Part shown: piece by piece, positions 1 to 9,832 of the stretch
How positions within the stretch are numbered: the first letter of the stretch is position 1
How the letters are laid out: every line of letters begins with the position of its first letter
Notes under the pieces: generated by a model
What the model saw: only the letters and a program-made list of their open reading frames with translations
What the model was told of the DNA's origin: nothing
Database searches by the model: none
Assembly (NCBI RefSeq): GCF_000282135.1
Contig: NZ_AKJW01000066.1
Location: 1 to 64,000 of the forward strand
Source: Herbaspirillum sp. CF444
GTDB taxonomy: Bacteria > Pseudomonadota > Gammaproteobacteria > Burkholderiales > Burkholderiaceae_D
DNA length: 64,000 nt
Direction of reading: 5' to 3'
Made by a program: the position numbers and the translations under genes

Positions 1-72
1 TACGATCGAGTTTCAATAAGCCCTTGCGCCGGAGAACCGGACGGACCGATTGCATTGCTGTCGGGCATGAAG

Positions 73-98
73 AAAAATGCGCGCTGCGGCAGAGCGCG
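73..98 (-). terminator. Possible terminator after the transglutaminase operon
   Basis: Read on the minus strand, a 5-bp GCGCT/AGCGC stem with a 7-nt loop is followed by GC and a run of five T. It lies about 70 nt beyond the stop of the transglutaminase gene. The stem is short, so this is only a moderate call. The rest of positions 1-169 shows no convincing gene on either strand. Confidence 0.4.
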
Positions 99-169
99 GC
101 AAGCAACGCAGGGAGCGCAGCTCCGGATTGTTTTTATCGTTTTGGCGAAGTTTGAATCGACACGCAAAC

Positions 170-1111
170 TTAGCGCGCAAACGGCAGTCCCGGCACCTCT
201 TCCGACGGCATCACCGTCACGGCGACATCCATCGTCTGCTGGCCGCCGCCGATCAACACGCCGCGTAACGGCGATATATCGAGGAAGTCGCGCCCCCAGC
301 CGAGCGTGATGTGGCTGATATCGGGAAAAATACCGTTGGTGGGATCGGCATCGATCCAGATGCCCGGCTGGCCGTCGACACCCGGGCAGTACACCGACAC
401 CCAGGCATGCGAGGCGTCCGCGCCGATCAGGCGCGGCTGCCCCGGCGGCGGCTGCGTCAACAGATAGCCGCTGACATAACGCGCCGCCAAACCCAGCGAC
501 CGCAGGCAGGACAGCATGAAATGAGCAAAGTCCTGGCACACGCCGCGACGGTTGACGAACACCTCTGTGACCGGCGTCGACACCGTGGTCGCCTCGGGAT
601 CGAAGGTGAATTCGTTGAAAATGCGTTTCATCAGCAAATCGATGCCGGACAACAGTGACAAGCCGGGCGTGAAACATTCGGCGGCATAGCGCGCGAATTC
701 ACGCTTGATCCGGACATGCGACGATTCGAACATGAAGCGCGACGCTTCCAGCATATCGGGCGGCAGACTGTGACCGGCACGATACGACAGTATCTCGGCG
801 GCCTGTTCCCACGACAGCGTGGATGCGGGCAACAAACGCGGCGAGATTTCCACCCACGACTCCGCATACACCTCGAGGCTGCTGTGGTCCTGATCGAGAG
901 AGAAGGCCTGCAGCGCATTGCCGAAGCTGTCCGTGTACAAGTTGATCAGGCTGGTCGGCCCGGGCAGGATATTGATGAAATGGGACGTGCACGTCTGCCA
1001 TGGCAAGGAACGCGGCGTCAGCCGCAACACCTGGTGCGACAGGCGCACCGGGACCGCGTACCGATAGTTCGTTTCGTGAATGATGTGATAGGTCGCCTGG
1101 TTCATCGTCAT
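170..1111 (-). CDS. Transglutaminase-like cysteine peptidase family protein
   Basis: This 313-aa protein has a bacterial transglutaminase N-terminal beta domain (about residues 8-90) and a transglutaminase-like core. The catalytic triad is visible: Cys192 in RRGVCQDFAH, His235 in ASHAW and Asp256 in DADPTN. There is no signal peptide, so a cytoplasmic site is likely. Relatives are predicted to cleave or form amide/peptide bonds; the substrate is unknown. It starts 2 nt after the stop of the ATP-grasp/alpha-E gene, with GGGAG at a good distance, and is the last gene of a three-gene operon. The family call is firm; protease versus transpeptidase activity cannot be told from sequence. Confidence 0.9.
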   Translation of the reverse strand: MTMNQATYHIIHETNYRYAVPVRLSHQVLRLTPRSLPWQTCTSHFINILPGPTSLINLYTDSFGNALQAFSLDQDHSSLEVYAESWVEISPRLLPASTLSWEQAAEILSYRAGHSLPPDMLEASRFMFESSHVRIKREFARYAAECFTPGLSLLSGIDLLMKRIFNEFTFDPEATTVSTPVTEVFVNRRGVCQDFAHFMLSCLRSLGLAARYVSGYLLTQPPPGQPRLIGADASHAWVSVYCPGVDGQPGIWIDADPTNGIFPDISHITLGWGRDFLDISPLRGVLIGGGQQTMDVAVTVMPSEEVPGLPFAR

Positions 1112-1113
1112 GC

Positions 1114-3708
1114 TCAGACTCCCTGGATCACGGGGGCGGTCAGCGGCGTGAAGAAATGCCGCGCCAGATCGTCGGTCAGCGAAAAACCGGCGGCGGTCGC
1201 TTCGCGCATGAGCTGCATGAGCCGTGCATTGGCCGCCGTGGAAGCCGCCGAGTCGCGCGAAAAATCAGGCAAGGCGAAACTGTTCAGCTGCTCGCTCAGA
1301 TGCGCCGGAATATTCATGCTCAGGATGCCGAGCTGTTGCGCGATGTCGCTCAGGTAATGCTGCAGCATGCGGAACTGATAGGCGATGCTGTGCGGATTGC
1401 TCACGTCGAACACCAGCAGATGCAAGACCTGCAGCCACTCCGGCGTGCGGCGATAGCGCACGCGATACGTCACGATGCTGCTCGACGACTCAAGCAGCCA
1501 GGTCAGCGCCGCATTCTGGCGCGCCGGTTCGAGTTGCATGAACTGGTCGAACAAGGTCGCCAGATGCACCATGCGCTCGATGTGACGGCCGATCATCAGG
1601 AACTGCCAGCCTTCATCGCGCGTCATGTCGTCCAGCGCATGGCCGGCCAGACCGGAACAGGCCTGGATGACATTGTTGAGGACGTGCAGCATGACGGTGG
1701 GCGAATTGATCTTGTCCTGCACCATCGGCGGCATGCGGTTGAGCGCGTGCCAGTTGTCGAGCGACAGATGCTCGCGCACCTGGTAGCCGGAATGATGCAG
1801 GTGACGCAGGTGCGTGGCGATGCTGACGTTGGCGCTCGGATCGGATATCGCAGCTTGCAGGCTCTGCTGCAAGGCGGTGATGGTCGGATGCGCCTGCTCC
1901 GATTTCGGCATCAGGATGCCGAGACGGAAGCACACCTCGCTGACGCTGCGCAGGATCGCGCGGTTCTCGCTCTGCGTTTCGGTCGTGCATTGCAACGTGG
2001 TGCGCAACAGGCGCGCAAGATTGTCGGTGCGTTCGGCGTAGCGCCCCATCCAGAACAGGTTTTCGCCGGCATGCGACGACACGTCCACGGTGGTGCGGAT
2101 CAGATCGGAAGTACGCGACACCGGATCCGTCATGGCGCCCGGTCCGACGGCGACGCTGGTCTCCGCGGTGGCGGCGACCGTACCGGATGGATCGCTATCT
2201 TCGTTACGTTCGCCCAGCACCCAGACATCCTTGCTGGTGCCGCCCTGCTGCATCGACACGACGTCGCGGCGCTGGCGCGGCGCCACGCGCGTGAGTCCGC
2301 CCGGCATGACGTGGTAACCGCCCTCGCCGTCGGCCACGGCGAACACGCGCAGGCTGATGGTGCGGTTCATGAGGCGATATTCGCCGCTGCGCGACAGCAC
2401 CGGCGCCTGCGACAGGCGCACCCATTCCTGTGCGACATAGGCATGCGGCTGCAGTTGCAGACTTTCCACCAGATGGCGGCGCGCCTGCGCATTCAATGTG
2501 TGGCCAAACACCGGCTGCATGCGCATCGATGGAAAAGCCGGCATGATCACCAGTTCTTCCAGATGGGCGAGCGTGTATTCCAATGCAGGCTTTTCGCCGC
2601 ACCACCAGGAGGCGACCGCCGGCAAAGCCAATTCTTCGCCCAGCAGGCGCTGGCAAATCGCCGGCAGGAAGCCATGCAAAGCCGTCGACTCCAGCACGCC
2701 GCTGCCGAGCGCATTGGCGATCAGCACGTTGCCGGAACGCGCCGCCTGCGTCAGGCCGGGAATGCCCAGCGCGGATTCGGAACGCAGCTCAAGCGGGTCG
2801 CAGTAGTCGTCGTCGAGACGGCGCATGATCGCGTGCACGCGGCGCAGGCCGGTCAGCGTCTTCAGGTAGACCATGTCGCCGCGCACGGTGAGGTCGACGC
2901 CTTCGACCAGCGGGAAGCCCAGCGTATGCGCCAGGAAGGCGTGTTCGGAGTAAGTTTCGTTGTACGGTCCCGGCGTCAGCAACACCACCAGCGGCGGTTC
3001 GCCGCCTGTCGGCGCCAGACGCGTGAGGCATTCATGCAATGCGTGAAAATAATTGAGCAAGGGCTGCACGTGCATGTCGCGCAAGGCCTCGGGCAAGGCG
3101 CGCAGCATGATCTGGCGGTTCTGCAAGGCATAGCCGGAACCGGATGGACCCTGCGTGCGATCGGCGATGACCCACCAGTTGCCGTCCGCCGAACGCGCCA
3201 GGTCGATCGCATACAGATGCAGGTGCACGCCGCCCGGCGGACGCACGTCGCGGCACGGCCACAGGTAGCCATGCTGGCCGAACACCAGCGCCGGCGGCAA
3301 CAATCCCTCGGACAACAATTGCTGTTCGCCGTAGAGATCAGCGAGTACGGCGTTGAGCAGGCGCGCACGCTGCGTGACGGCGCCCGACAGTTTCTGCCAT
3401 TCGTCGGCGGCAACGATCTGCGGCAGCAGGTCCAGTTCCCATGGACGATTGACGCCTTGCGGATCGGCATAGACGTTGTAAGTCATGCCGTCGGAGGCAA
3501 TCGCATCGCGCACTTCATCGGCGCGGCGACGCATCATCTCGGGCGAAAGATTTTCCAGCTGATCGATCAACGTACGCCAGTGCGGCCGCAAACCGCCGTC
3601 GGCAGCCAGCATCTCGTCATAACGATCGGCGTCGGCGGTGTAACTTTGCAGGAGGCGCTGATACATAGAATTCAGTGGCGCAACCGCCGCCGTCATGCGA
3701 TGAAGCAT
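1114..3708 (-). CDS. Circularly permuted ATP-grasp type 2 / alpha-E fusion protein
   Basis: This 864-aa protein joins two domains that are separate genes at 10083-12509. The N-terminal part (about residues 1-480) is a circularly permuted ATP-grasp ligase, with motifs QGPSGSGYALQNR, SEHAFLAHTLG and RRLDDDYCDP. A linker rich in Thr, Ala and Asp follows. The C-terminal alpha-E domain (about residues 540-860) starts near GENLFWMGRYAER. ATP-grasp enzymes of this type are predicted to activate a carboxylate and join it to an amine; alpha-E is an all-helical partner of unknown role. It lies between the DUF2126 gene (30-nt gap) and the transglutaminase (2-nt gap). No strong ribosome binding site supports the start, so ATG codons at 3696 or 3666 are possible. 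Confidence 0.9.
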   Translation of the reverse strand: MLHRMTAAVAPLNSMYQRLLQSYTADADRYDEMLAADGGLRPHWRTLIDQLENLSPEMMRRRADEVRDAIASDGMTYNVYADPQGVNRPWELDLLPQIVAADEWQKLSGAVTQRARLLNAVLADLYGEQQLLSEGLLPPALVFGQHGYLWPCRDVRPPGGVHLHLYAIDLARSADGNWWVIADRTQGPSGSGYALQNRQIMLRALPEALRDMHVQPLLNYFHALHECLTRLAPTGGEPPLVVLLTPGPYNETYSEHAFLAHTLGFPLVEGVDLTVRGDMVYLKTLTGLRRVHAIMRRLDDDYCDPLELRSESALGIPGLTQAARSGNVLIANALGSGVLESTALHGFLPAICQRLLGEELALPAVASWWCGEKPALEYTLAHLEELVIMPAFPSMRMQPVFGHTLNAQARRHLVESLQLQPHAYVAQEWVRLSQAPVLSRSGEYRLMNRTISLRVFAVADGEGGYHVMPGGLTRVAPRQRRDVVSMQQGGTSKDVWVLGERNEDSDPSGTVAATAETSVAVGPGAMTDPVSRTSDLIRTTVDVSSHAGENLFWMGRYAERTDNLARLLRTTLQCTTETQSENRAILRSVSEVCFRLGILMPKSEQAHPTITALQQSLQAAISDPSANVSIATHLRHLHHSGYQVREHLSLDNWHALNRMPPMVQDKINSPTVMLHVLNNVIQACSGLAGHALDDMTRDEGWQFLMIGRHIERMVHLATLFDQFMQLEPARQNAALTWLLESSSSIVTYRVRYRRTPEWLQVLHLLVFDVSNPHSIAYQFRMLQHYLSDIAQQLGILSMNIPAHLSEQLNSFALPDFSRDSAASTAANARLMQLMREATAAGFSLTDDLARHFFTPLTAPVIQGV

Positions 3709-3737
3709 GACGGACGGCGGCGGCTAAACAGGGTGCG

Positions 3738-6700
3738 TTAGAAATGTCTCAAGTCTAACGTAAATGGGAACTCGATTGACGGTCTTGAAGCGGTAACTTC
3801 CATCTTTCCTGGCGTGTGATTGAGACGGAAATAACGCGCCAGGCGGCGGCTTTCCGCTTCGAATGCATTGACCGGGAAAGTTTCGTAACTGCGCCCGCCC
3901 GGATGCACCACGTGGTACTGGCAACCGCCCAGGCTGCGGCCGTTCCAGGTATCCACCAGATCGAAGGTCAGCGGCGAATCGATGCCGATGGTCGGATGCA
4001 GGGCCGACGGCGGCTGCCAGGCGCGGTAACGCACGCCGGTAACGAACTCGCCGACGATGCCGGTCGGCTGCAACGGCACGGCAACACCGTTGCAGGTAAG
4101 CACATAGCGGTCCTTCGCCATGCCGCTGACCTTGACCTGCAAGCGTTCCAGCGAGGAATCGACATAACGCGCGGTGCCGGACGAGCTGCCCTCTTCACCC
4201 AGGACGTGCCATGGTTCCAGCGCCGTACGCAATTCCAGCTCCATGCCCTTGACCGCAAAGTCGCCGATCTTGGGGAAGCGGAATTCGAAATGCGGCGCGA
4301 ACCACTCTGCCTGCATCGGATAACCGGCTTCCTGCATGTCGTCCATGATGTCGCTGAAATCCTGCCAGATGAAATGCGGCAACAGGAAGCGATCGTGCAG
4401 CTCCGTGCCCCAGCGCACCAGGCGTTGCGGCTTGTACGGCGTCTTCCAGAAGCGCGCCACCAGCGCGCGCAGCAACAGTTGCTGCGTCAGGCTCATGCGC
4501 GCGTGCGGCGGCATTTCAAAGGCGCGCAGTTCCAGCAGGCCGAGACGGCCGGTGGCGCTGTCGGGCGAATACAGCTTGTCGATGCAAAATTCGGCGCGAT
4601 GCGTGTTGCCCGTCACGTCGATCAGCAGATTGCGCAGCAGGCGATCGACCAGCCATGGCGGACAGCCGCCCTTGGCGATCTGGTTTTCCATCTCGGCAAA
4701 GGCCAGTTCGATTTCCACCGTGGAATCGTTGCGCGCTTCGTCGATGCGCGGCGCCTGCGAGGTCGGCCCGATGAACATGCCCGAGAACAGGTAGGACAGC
4801 GACGGGTGGTTATGCCAGTAGCTGATCAGGCTGCGCAGCAAATCCGGACGGCGCAGGAACGGCGAATCGCCGGTGGTGACGCCGCCCATCACCATGTGGT
4901 TGCCGCCGCCGGTGCCGGAATGATGGCCGTCGAGCATGAACTTTTCGGTGGTCAGGCGCGACTCGCGGCCGGCTTCGTAGAGATGCGTGGTCTGATCGAC
5001 CAGCTCGGTCCAGTTGGAGGCCGGCTGGATGTTGACTTCGATCACGCCCGGATCCGGCGTGACGCTGAACTTGCGCACGCGCGGATCGTGCGGCGGCTCG
5101 TAGCCCTCCATCAATACCGGCTGCTTGAGCTCTTCCGCGGTCGCTTCGATGGCGGCGACCAGTTCAAGATAGCTTTCCATCTTGGCCAGCGGCGGCATGA
5201 ACAGATACAGCACGCCGTTGCGCACTTCTGCACACAGGGCGGTGCGCGTGATCCAGTCGGCCGATTCGAAGGCGCCGGGGATGCCGCCGGTTGCGCCTGT
5301 ACGCACGCCATCACCCTTGCCGGTCGTCGCAGCGCCGCGCTGCGTGGCGTAGTAGTCCTGCAGGAAGGCCACCGAAGTGGCGCCGGTCAGCGAAGGACGC
5401 TTGGTATATTGCAGGCGGATTTCAGAAGCTTGCGGCAGCGTCTGGAATTGTTGCGACGGATCTTCCGGGTACACATACGGATAGTCGGTCGTTGTGACCC
5501 AGGGCTGAGAATCCAGCGGCAAGCGATAGCCCAGCGGCGAATCTCCCGGATACAGGTAGCAGCGCTCGCTGCGCAGGAACCAGTCGCCGGTCTGCCAGCC
5601 GCTCTCATCGGGGCGGCGCGCCACCGGCAAGACATGGCCGGCGATCTTGTCGAGACCTTGCGAGAAGACGCGCAGCAGTCGGGCACGCTCCTGCTTGTCT
5701 TCCAGTTTGGAATCGAAGGGATCGACATTACCGGGCAGACGGCGCTCGCGCCACATGTAGTAGAACACGTCCTCATACGCCGAGAACACGTGCTTGCCGT
5801 CGAGCGACAGGCGCGCGGCGACGCCTTTGAGGAAACGCTCGGTGATGCCGTCGTCCGTCACGTTGGGCTTGGTTTCATCGCCGATCAGGTCGCGGTTGTG
5901 CCAGATCGGCTGGCCGTCGCGGCGCCAGTAGCAGTTGAGCGCCCAGCGCGGCAGTTGCTCGCCGGGATACCACTTGCCCTGGCCGAAATGCGGCAAGCCC
6001 TTGATGGCGTATTTCTCGCGCATGCGATGGTAGAGATCGGCGGCCAGCGGTTTCTTGGTGTCGCCGAGGGCCGCGGTGTTCCACTCCGGCTCGTCGGGAT
6101 AATCGAGCGAGACGAAGGTCGGCTCGCCGCCCATGGTCAGGCGCACGTCGAGCGCATCGAGATCGTCGTCGATGGCGTGGCCGAGCTCCTCGATTTCGCT
6201 CCATTGCGCTTCGGTGTAAGGCTTGGTGACGCGCGGCGCTTCCCAGAAACGCGACACGCTCATCGCATGTTCGAACTCCACTTCGCAAGGATCGACCATG
6301 CCGCTGACCGGCGCCGCCGATGAGGGTTCAGGCGTGCACGACAAGGGGATATGGCCTTCGCCGGCGAACAGGCCGGAGGTCGGATCGAGGCCGACCCAAC
6401 CGGCGCCCGGCAGATAGACTTCGCACCAGGCGTGCAAGTCGGTGAAATCGGCTTCCGGTCCCGACGGGCCGTCCAGCGACTTCTGATCGGCGGTGAGCTG
6501 GATCAGGTAACCGGACACAAAGCGCGCGGCAAGACCGAGATGGCGCAGCAGCTGCACCAGCAGCCAGGACGAGTCGCGGCACGAGCCGGAACCGATCTTG
6601 AGCGTCTCTTCCGGCGTCTGCACGCCGGGCTCCATGCGGATGGTGTAATTGACCGCGTCGGCCAGTTTCTGGTTGAGCGCGACCAGGAAATCGGCGCTGC

Positions 6701-7118
6701 CCATCTTCTCGCGCGAAATGCCGTCGAGAAACTGTTGGAACAACGGTGTCAGCGGTAGCGTCTTGCGATACGGCGACAATTCGTTTTGCAGTTCCTTGGC
6801 GTAGTCGAAGGGAATCTGCTCGGCATACGGTTCAAGGAAGAAGTCGAACGGGTTGATGACCGACATTTCGGCCACGAGGTCGACTTCGATGCGGAATTCT
6901 TCGGTCTTTTCCGGAAAGACCAGGCGCGCCATGTAGTTGGCTTGCGGATCCTGCTGCCAGTTGATGAAATGCGGTTCCGGCAGGATGCGCAGGGAATAGC
7001 TCAGGATGCGGGTACGGCAATGCGGAGCCGGTCGCAGGCGGACGATCTGGGGTCCGAGGTTGATAGCACGGTCGTAACGGTAAGACGTGACATGGTTCAG
7101 CGCCACATGAATTGACAT
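3738..7118 (-). CDS. Transglutaminase-DUF2126 putative amidoligase fusion
   Basis: This 1126-aa protein is the first gene of the operon, with AAAGGA 5 nt before ATG. Residues 1-260 form a transglutaminase unit with its N-terminal beta domain; the triad is Cys180 (GSGSCRDSSW), His229 (DLHAWCEVY) and Asp245 (GLDPTSG). From about residue 325 (LTMGGEPTF) to the end is the DUF2126 region, classed as a putative amidoligase of the glutamine-synthetase-like COOH-NH2 ligase type. One chain thus carries a predicted bond-making and a predicted bond-breaking or exchanging module. There is no signal peptide. Length and architecture match the usual family members. The substrate is unknown; the domain calls are firm, the amidoligase activity is a family prediction. 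Confidence 0.9.
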   Translation of the reverse strand: MSIHVALNHVTSYRYDRAINLGPQIVRLRPAPHCRTRILSYSLRILPEPHFINWQQDPQANYMARLVFPEKTEEFRIEVDLVAEMSVINPFDFFLEPYAEQIPFDYAKELQNELSPYRKTLPLTPLFQQFLDGISREKMGSADFLVALNQKLADAVNYTIRMEPGVQTPEETLKIGSGSCRDSSWLLVQLLRHLGLAARFVSGYLIQLTADQKSLDGPSGPEADFTDLHAWCEVYLPGAGWVGLDPTSGLFAGEGHIPLSCTPEPSSAAPVSGMVDPCEVEFEHAMSVSRFWEAPRVTKPYTEAQWSEIEELGHAIDDDLDALDVRLTMGGEPTFVSLDYPDEPEWNTAALGDTKKPLAADLYHRMREKYAIKGLPHFGQGKWYPGEQLPRWALNCYWRRDGQPIWHNRDLIGDETKPNVTDDGITERFLKGVAARLSLDGKHVFSAYEDVFYYMWRERRLPGNVDPFDSKLEDKQERARLLRVFSQGLDKIAGHVLPVARRPDESGWQTGDWFLRSERCYLYPGDSPLGYRLPLDSQPWVTTTDYPYVYPEDPSQQFQTLPQASEIRLQYTKRPSLTGATSVAFLQDYYATQRGAATTGKGDGVRTGATGGIPGAFESADWITRTALCAEVRNGVLYLFMPPLAKMESYLELVAAIEATAEELKQPVLMEGYEPPHDPRVRKFSVTPDPGVIEVNIQPASNWTELVDQTTHLYEAGRESRLTTEKFMLDGHHSGTGGGNHMVMGGVTTGDSPFLRRPDLLRSLISYWHNHPSLSYLFSGMFIGPTSQAPRIDEARNDSTVEIELAFAEMENQIAKGGCPPWLVDRLLRNLLIDVTGNTHRAEFCIDKLYSPDSATGRLGLLELRAFEMPPHARMSLTQQLLLRALVARFWKTPYKPQRLVRWGTELHDRFLLPHFIWQDFSDIMDDMQEAGYPMQAEWFAPHFEFRFPKIGDFAVKGMELELRTALEPWHVLGEEGSSSGTARYVDSSLERLQVKVSGMAKDRYVLTCNGVAVPLQPTGIVGEFVTGVRYRAWQPPSALHPTIGIDSPLTFDLVDTWNGRSLGGCQYHVVHPGGRSYETFPVNAFEAESRRLARYFRLNHTPGKMEVTASRPSIEFPFTLDLRHF

Positions 7119-7184
7119 GAAGATCCTTTACAACAAACAAGTTGAGCTGACGGACTGCTTTGATCGGGTTGCGCGAGGAAACGA

Positions 7185-8411
7185 TCACCTCTGGTGCATA
7201 TTAATGAAATCCCTCATGCGTGGATAGATTTCATTTTCCCAGCGGCGCCCGTTGAACACGCCATAATGGCCGACCGCTGTTTGCACATGGTGCAAACGCA
7301 TGTAGGGGCGAATGCTGCTGCACAGATCTTGTGCAGCGACGGTCTGGCCGACGGCGCAGATGTCGTCTTTTTCACCTTCTACCGTGAATAATGCGGTGCG
7401 CCGGATGGCCTTGAGATTGACCGGCCGGCCTTTGTATTGCAACAGGCCGAGCGGCAGCGCGTGTTCCTGGAACACGATGCGCACCGTTTCCAGATAAAAC
7501 TCCGCCGGCAAGTCCGACATGGCGAAGTATTCTTCGTAAAAAACTTTGATGGCCTCGGCTTTTTCGTGCTCTCCCTCGATGAGATAGTTGTACAGATTGC
7601 GGAATGCGTCGACATGGCGATTCAGGTTCATGTTCATGAACGCCGCCAGCTGCATGAAGCCGGGATACACCTTGCGGCCGCCGCCGGGATGGCGCGCCGG
7701 CACGGTGCTCACCAGATTCTGTTCGAACCATTCGATGGGCTTGCTCTTGGCCAGTTCGTTCACGGTGGTCGGATTGACGCGCGTGTCGATCGGACCGGCC
7801 ATGAGCGTCATGCTGCGCGGCTGCGCGGCGTCGTTGTCTTCCGCCATGACGGCAACGGCGGTAATGGCCGCCACCGTGGGTTGGCAGACCGCGACGATGT
7901 GCGCGCCGGGACCGATGGCCTGCAGGAAACGGATCAGATGGGCGACGTATTCGTCGAGGCCGAAGCGGCCGTGCTCGAGCGAGATGTCCCGGGCGTTGTG
8001 CCAGTCGGTGATGTAGACGTCGTGATCGCGCAGCAAGGTTTTGACGGTGCCGCGCAGCAAGGTGGCGAAGTGCCCCGACATCGGCGCGACCAATAACACG
8101 GCGGGTTGCTCCGCGGCAGTTTCCTTGCGGAAACGCAACAGGCTGCAGAACGGCGTCTGGTCGACCACCTGTTCCCGCACCGCAACGGTGCAGCCACCAT
8201 CCAGCACGCTGTCGATATCGAACGGCGGACGCTCGTGCGTAAGTTGCGTGCGGGAAAATACTTCGTATGCAGCAGACATTTTGCGCAGCGTCAGACTGGA
8301 CGGGAAGCCCGGCCAGCTATGCCCCAGAAACGGTGCTGCTGCGCGTGCCGATGCCCGCAGCGGATCGGTGGCATCGGCGTATTGCTGATATGCCTGGTAA
8401 ATATTTGTCAT
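7185..8411 (-). CDS. phaZ: Intracellular polyhydroxyalkanoate depolymerase
   Basis: This 408-aa enzyme hydrolyses stored intracellular poly-3-hydroxybutyrate. It has the lipase-box-like motif VCQPT with Cys176 as the likely nucleophile, as in the Ralstonia intracellular PhaZ family, inside an alpha/beta-hydrolase fold. The reading frame is open further upstream, but the ATG at 8411 is preferred because AGAGGGA lies 9 nt before it and the N-terminus (MTNIYQAY) is family-like. No export signal is seen. It stands alone between the two ATP-grasp loci; no PHA synthase is in the window. Confidence 0.92.
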   Translation of the reverse strand: MTNIYQAYQQYADATDPLRASARAAAPFLGHSWPGFPSSLTLRKMSAAYEVFSRTQLTHERPPFDIDSVLDGGCTVAVREQVVDQTPFCSLLRFRKETAAEQPAVLLVAPMSGHFATLLRGTVKTLLRDHDVYITDWHNARDISLEHGRFGLDEYVAHLIRFLQAIGPGAHIVAVCQPTVAAITAVAVMAEDNDAAQPRSMTLMAGPIDTRVNPTTVNELAKSKPIEWFEQNLVSTVPARHPGGGRKVYPGFMQLAAFMNMNLNRHVDAFRNLYNYLIEGEHEKAEAIKVFYEEYFAMSDLPAEFYLETVRIVFQEHALPLGLLQYKGRPVNLKAIRRTALFTVEGEKDDICAVGQTVAAQDLCSSIRPYMRLHHVQTAVGHYGVFNGRRWENEIYPRMRDFINMHQR

Positions 8412-8644
8412 AGAACCCATTCCCTCTGTTCTCACCAGTCCTTCACTCGATGCAATATGCATGCCATTGACCTTCGATGCCTTCCATACGATACGGCCGG
8501 CACGCTTTCCGATGCGAGCCGCTGGCACGCCCTTTGCAAGTACCGGAAATGCAACACCAGGAAACATCGACGCGTCCATGCAAACTGCGCGTCAACGCAT
8601 CGACGCGCCAAAGTCAGAAGCACCTACACAGATAAAGGACTGAC

Positions 8645-9298
8645 ATGCCTAAAACGACTTTGCGCATCACCAGCAAGAATTATTCTTCGTGGTCCATGCG
8701 CGGCTGGCTGCTCGCCAAATTTGCCGGACTGCCGTTTCAGGAAGACATCGTCTCGCCCGATGATCCCGATGCACGCGCCGAAATACTGTTGCTGTCTTCC
8801 TCCATTCTTGTGCCCAGCCTGAAACATGGCAACATCTTCGTCTGGGACACGCTCGCCATTGCCGAATATCTCAACGAAATCCGCCCCGCCGCCAAGCTGC
8901 TGCCGGCCGACCAGGCCGCGCGCGCGCACTGCCGCGCGATCTGCGGCGAGATGCATTCCGGCTTCAGCGCGCTGCGCTCGGCGCTGCCGATGAACCTCAA
9001 GGCGCACTTCCCCAATTTCAAAGTGTGGTCGCGCGCGCAAGCCGACATCCAGCGCATCACGACGATCTGGAAAGAATGCCTTGCGACTTACGGCGGCCCC
9101 TACCTGTTCGGTGAGCGCACCATGGCCGACGCCATGTATGCACCGGTGATCACGCGCTTCATCACTTACGACGTCGCGCTCGAACCGATCTGCGCCGCGT
9201 ACAGCAAACGCATCATGGCCATGCCGGAAATGAAGGAATGGATTGCCGCCGCGCAGAAAGAGCCGGAAGATATCGATGAACTGGATGTGGAGTTCTAA
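8645..9298 (+). CDS. Glutathione S-transferase family protein
   Basis: This 217-aa protein has a thioredoxin-like N-terminal domain (residues 5-80) with a cis-proline segment (ILVPSL) and a glutathione-contact motif (DTLAIAEYL), then a helical C-terminal domain. It probably conjugates glutathione to an electrophile or acts as an isomerase; the substrate cannot be told. The likely catalytic residue is a Ser in the SSWSMRG stretch near residues 14-17 instead of a Tyr. It is transcribed away from phaZ and is followed by the cupin gene about 90 nt later on the same strand. Confidence 0.88.
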   Translation: MPKTTLRITSKNYSSWSMRGWLLAKFAGLPFQEDIVSPDDPDARAEILLLSSSILVPSLKHGNIFVWDTLAIAEYLNEIRPAAKLLPADQAARAHCRAICGEMHSGFSALRSALPMNLKAHFPNFKVWSRAQADIQRITTIWKECLATYGGPYLFGERTMADAMYAPVITRFITYDVALEPICAAYSKRIMAMPEMKEWIAAAQKEPEDIDELDVEF

Positions 9299-9391
9299 TA
9301 GCAATAGCCTCGCCGGGAGAACAAGAGGAGACACAAGCAACGTCATTCTCCATCGCGTCAAATGCGGGACGCCGCAGAAAGGATCAGTGTG

Positions 9392-9832
9392 ATGACTACG
9401 ATAGCCGAGACAAATCCGACAGCCCTGAATGTGTTTTCCCATGTCAGCGAGGGCGATACGCCATATGAATCCGGCGGCCTGCGCGACTTCTTCCTGTACC
9501 GCGACCTGGGCATTGCCGCGGCCACCGGCGGCCAGGTGATCGCGCAACTGGTCAAGGCCAACATGGCGCCGGAGACCGGCACCGGCTGGCACCGGCATGA
9601 AGCCAACTTTCATATCGTCATCATGCTCAAAGGCTGGGCGCGCTTCATGTACGAGGACCAGGTGACGCTGGTGAAGACCGGCGACTGCGTGCACCAGCGA
9701 CCGGGCATCGTGCACTTCCTGTTCGACTATTCGCCCGACATGGAATATCTGGAAATCGTCAGCCCCGCCGATTTCACCACCATCGACATGCCTGCGCCGT
9801 GCGCCGTTCCCGCGCCGACGCCGTGGGCATGA
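9392..9832 (+). CDS. Cupin domain protein
   Basis: This 146-aa protein is a single small beta-barrel cupin. The first motif includes GTGWHRHEANFH with its metal-binding His residues, and the second includes GDCVHQRPGIVH. ATG 9392 is chosen over an in-frame upstream start because AAGGA lies 8 nt before it. Cupins of this type may be dioxygenases, isomerases or ligand sensors; nothing here decides which. It follows the GST gene and precedes a 250-nt gap before the ATP-grasp gene. Confidence 0.85.
   Translation: MTTIAETNPTALNVFSHVSEGDTPYESGGLRDFFLYRDLGIAAATGGQVIAQLVKANMAPETGTGWHRHEANFHIVIMLKGWARFMYEDQVTLVKTGDCVHQRPGIVHFLFDYSPDMEYLEIVSPADFTTIDMPAPCAVPAPTPWA

Noticed and set aside
1156-6323. Very long open frames on the plus strand opposite the ATP-grasp/alpha-E and DUF2126 genes (over 800 codons each)
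   Set aside because: They are rich in Arg, His, Gln and Ala without any domain pattern, as expected of antisense frames in high-GC DNA. The minus-strand genes carry clear catalytic motifs.
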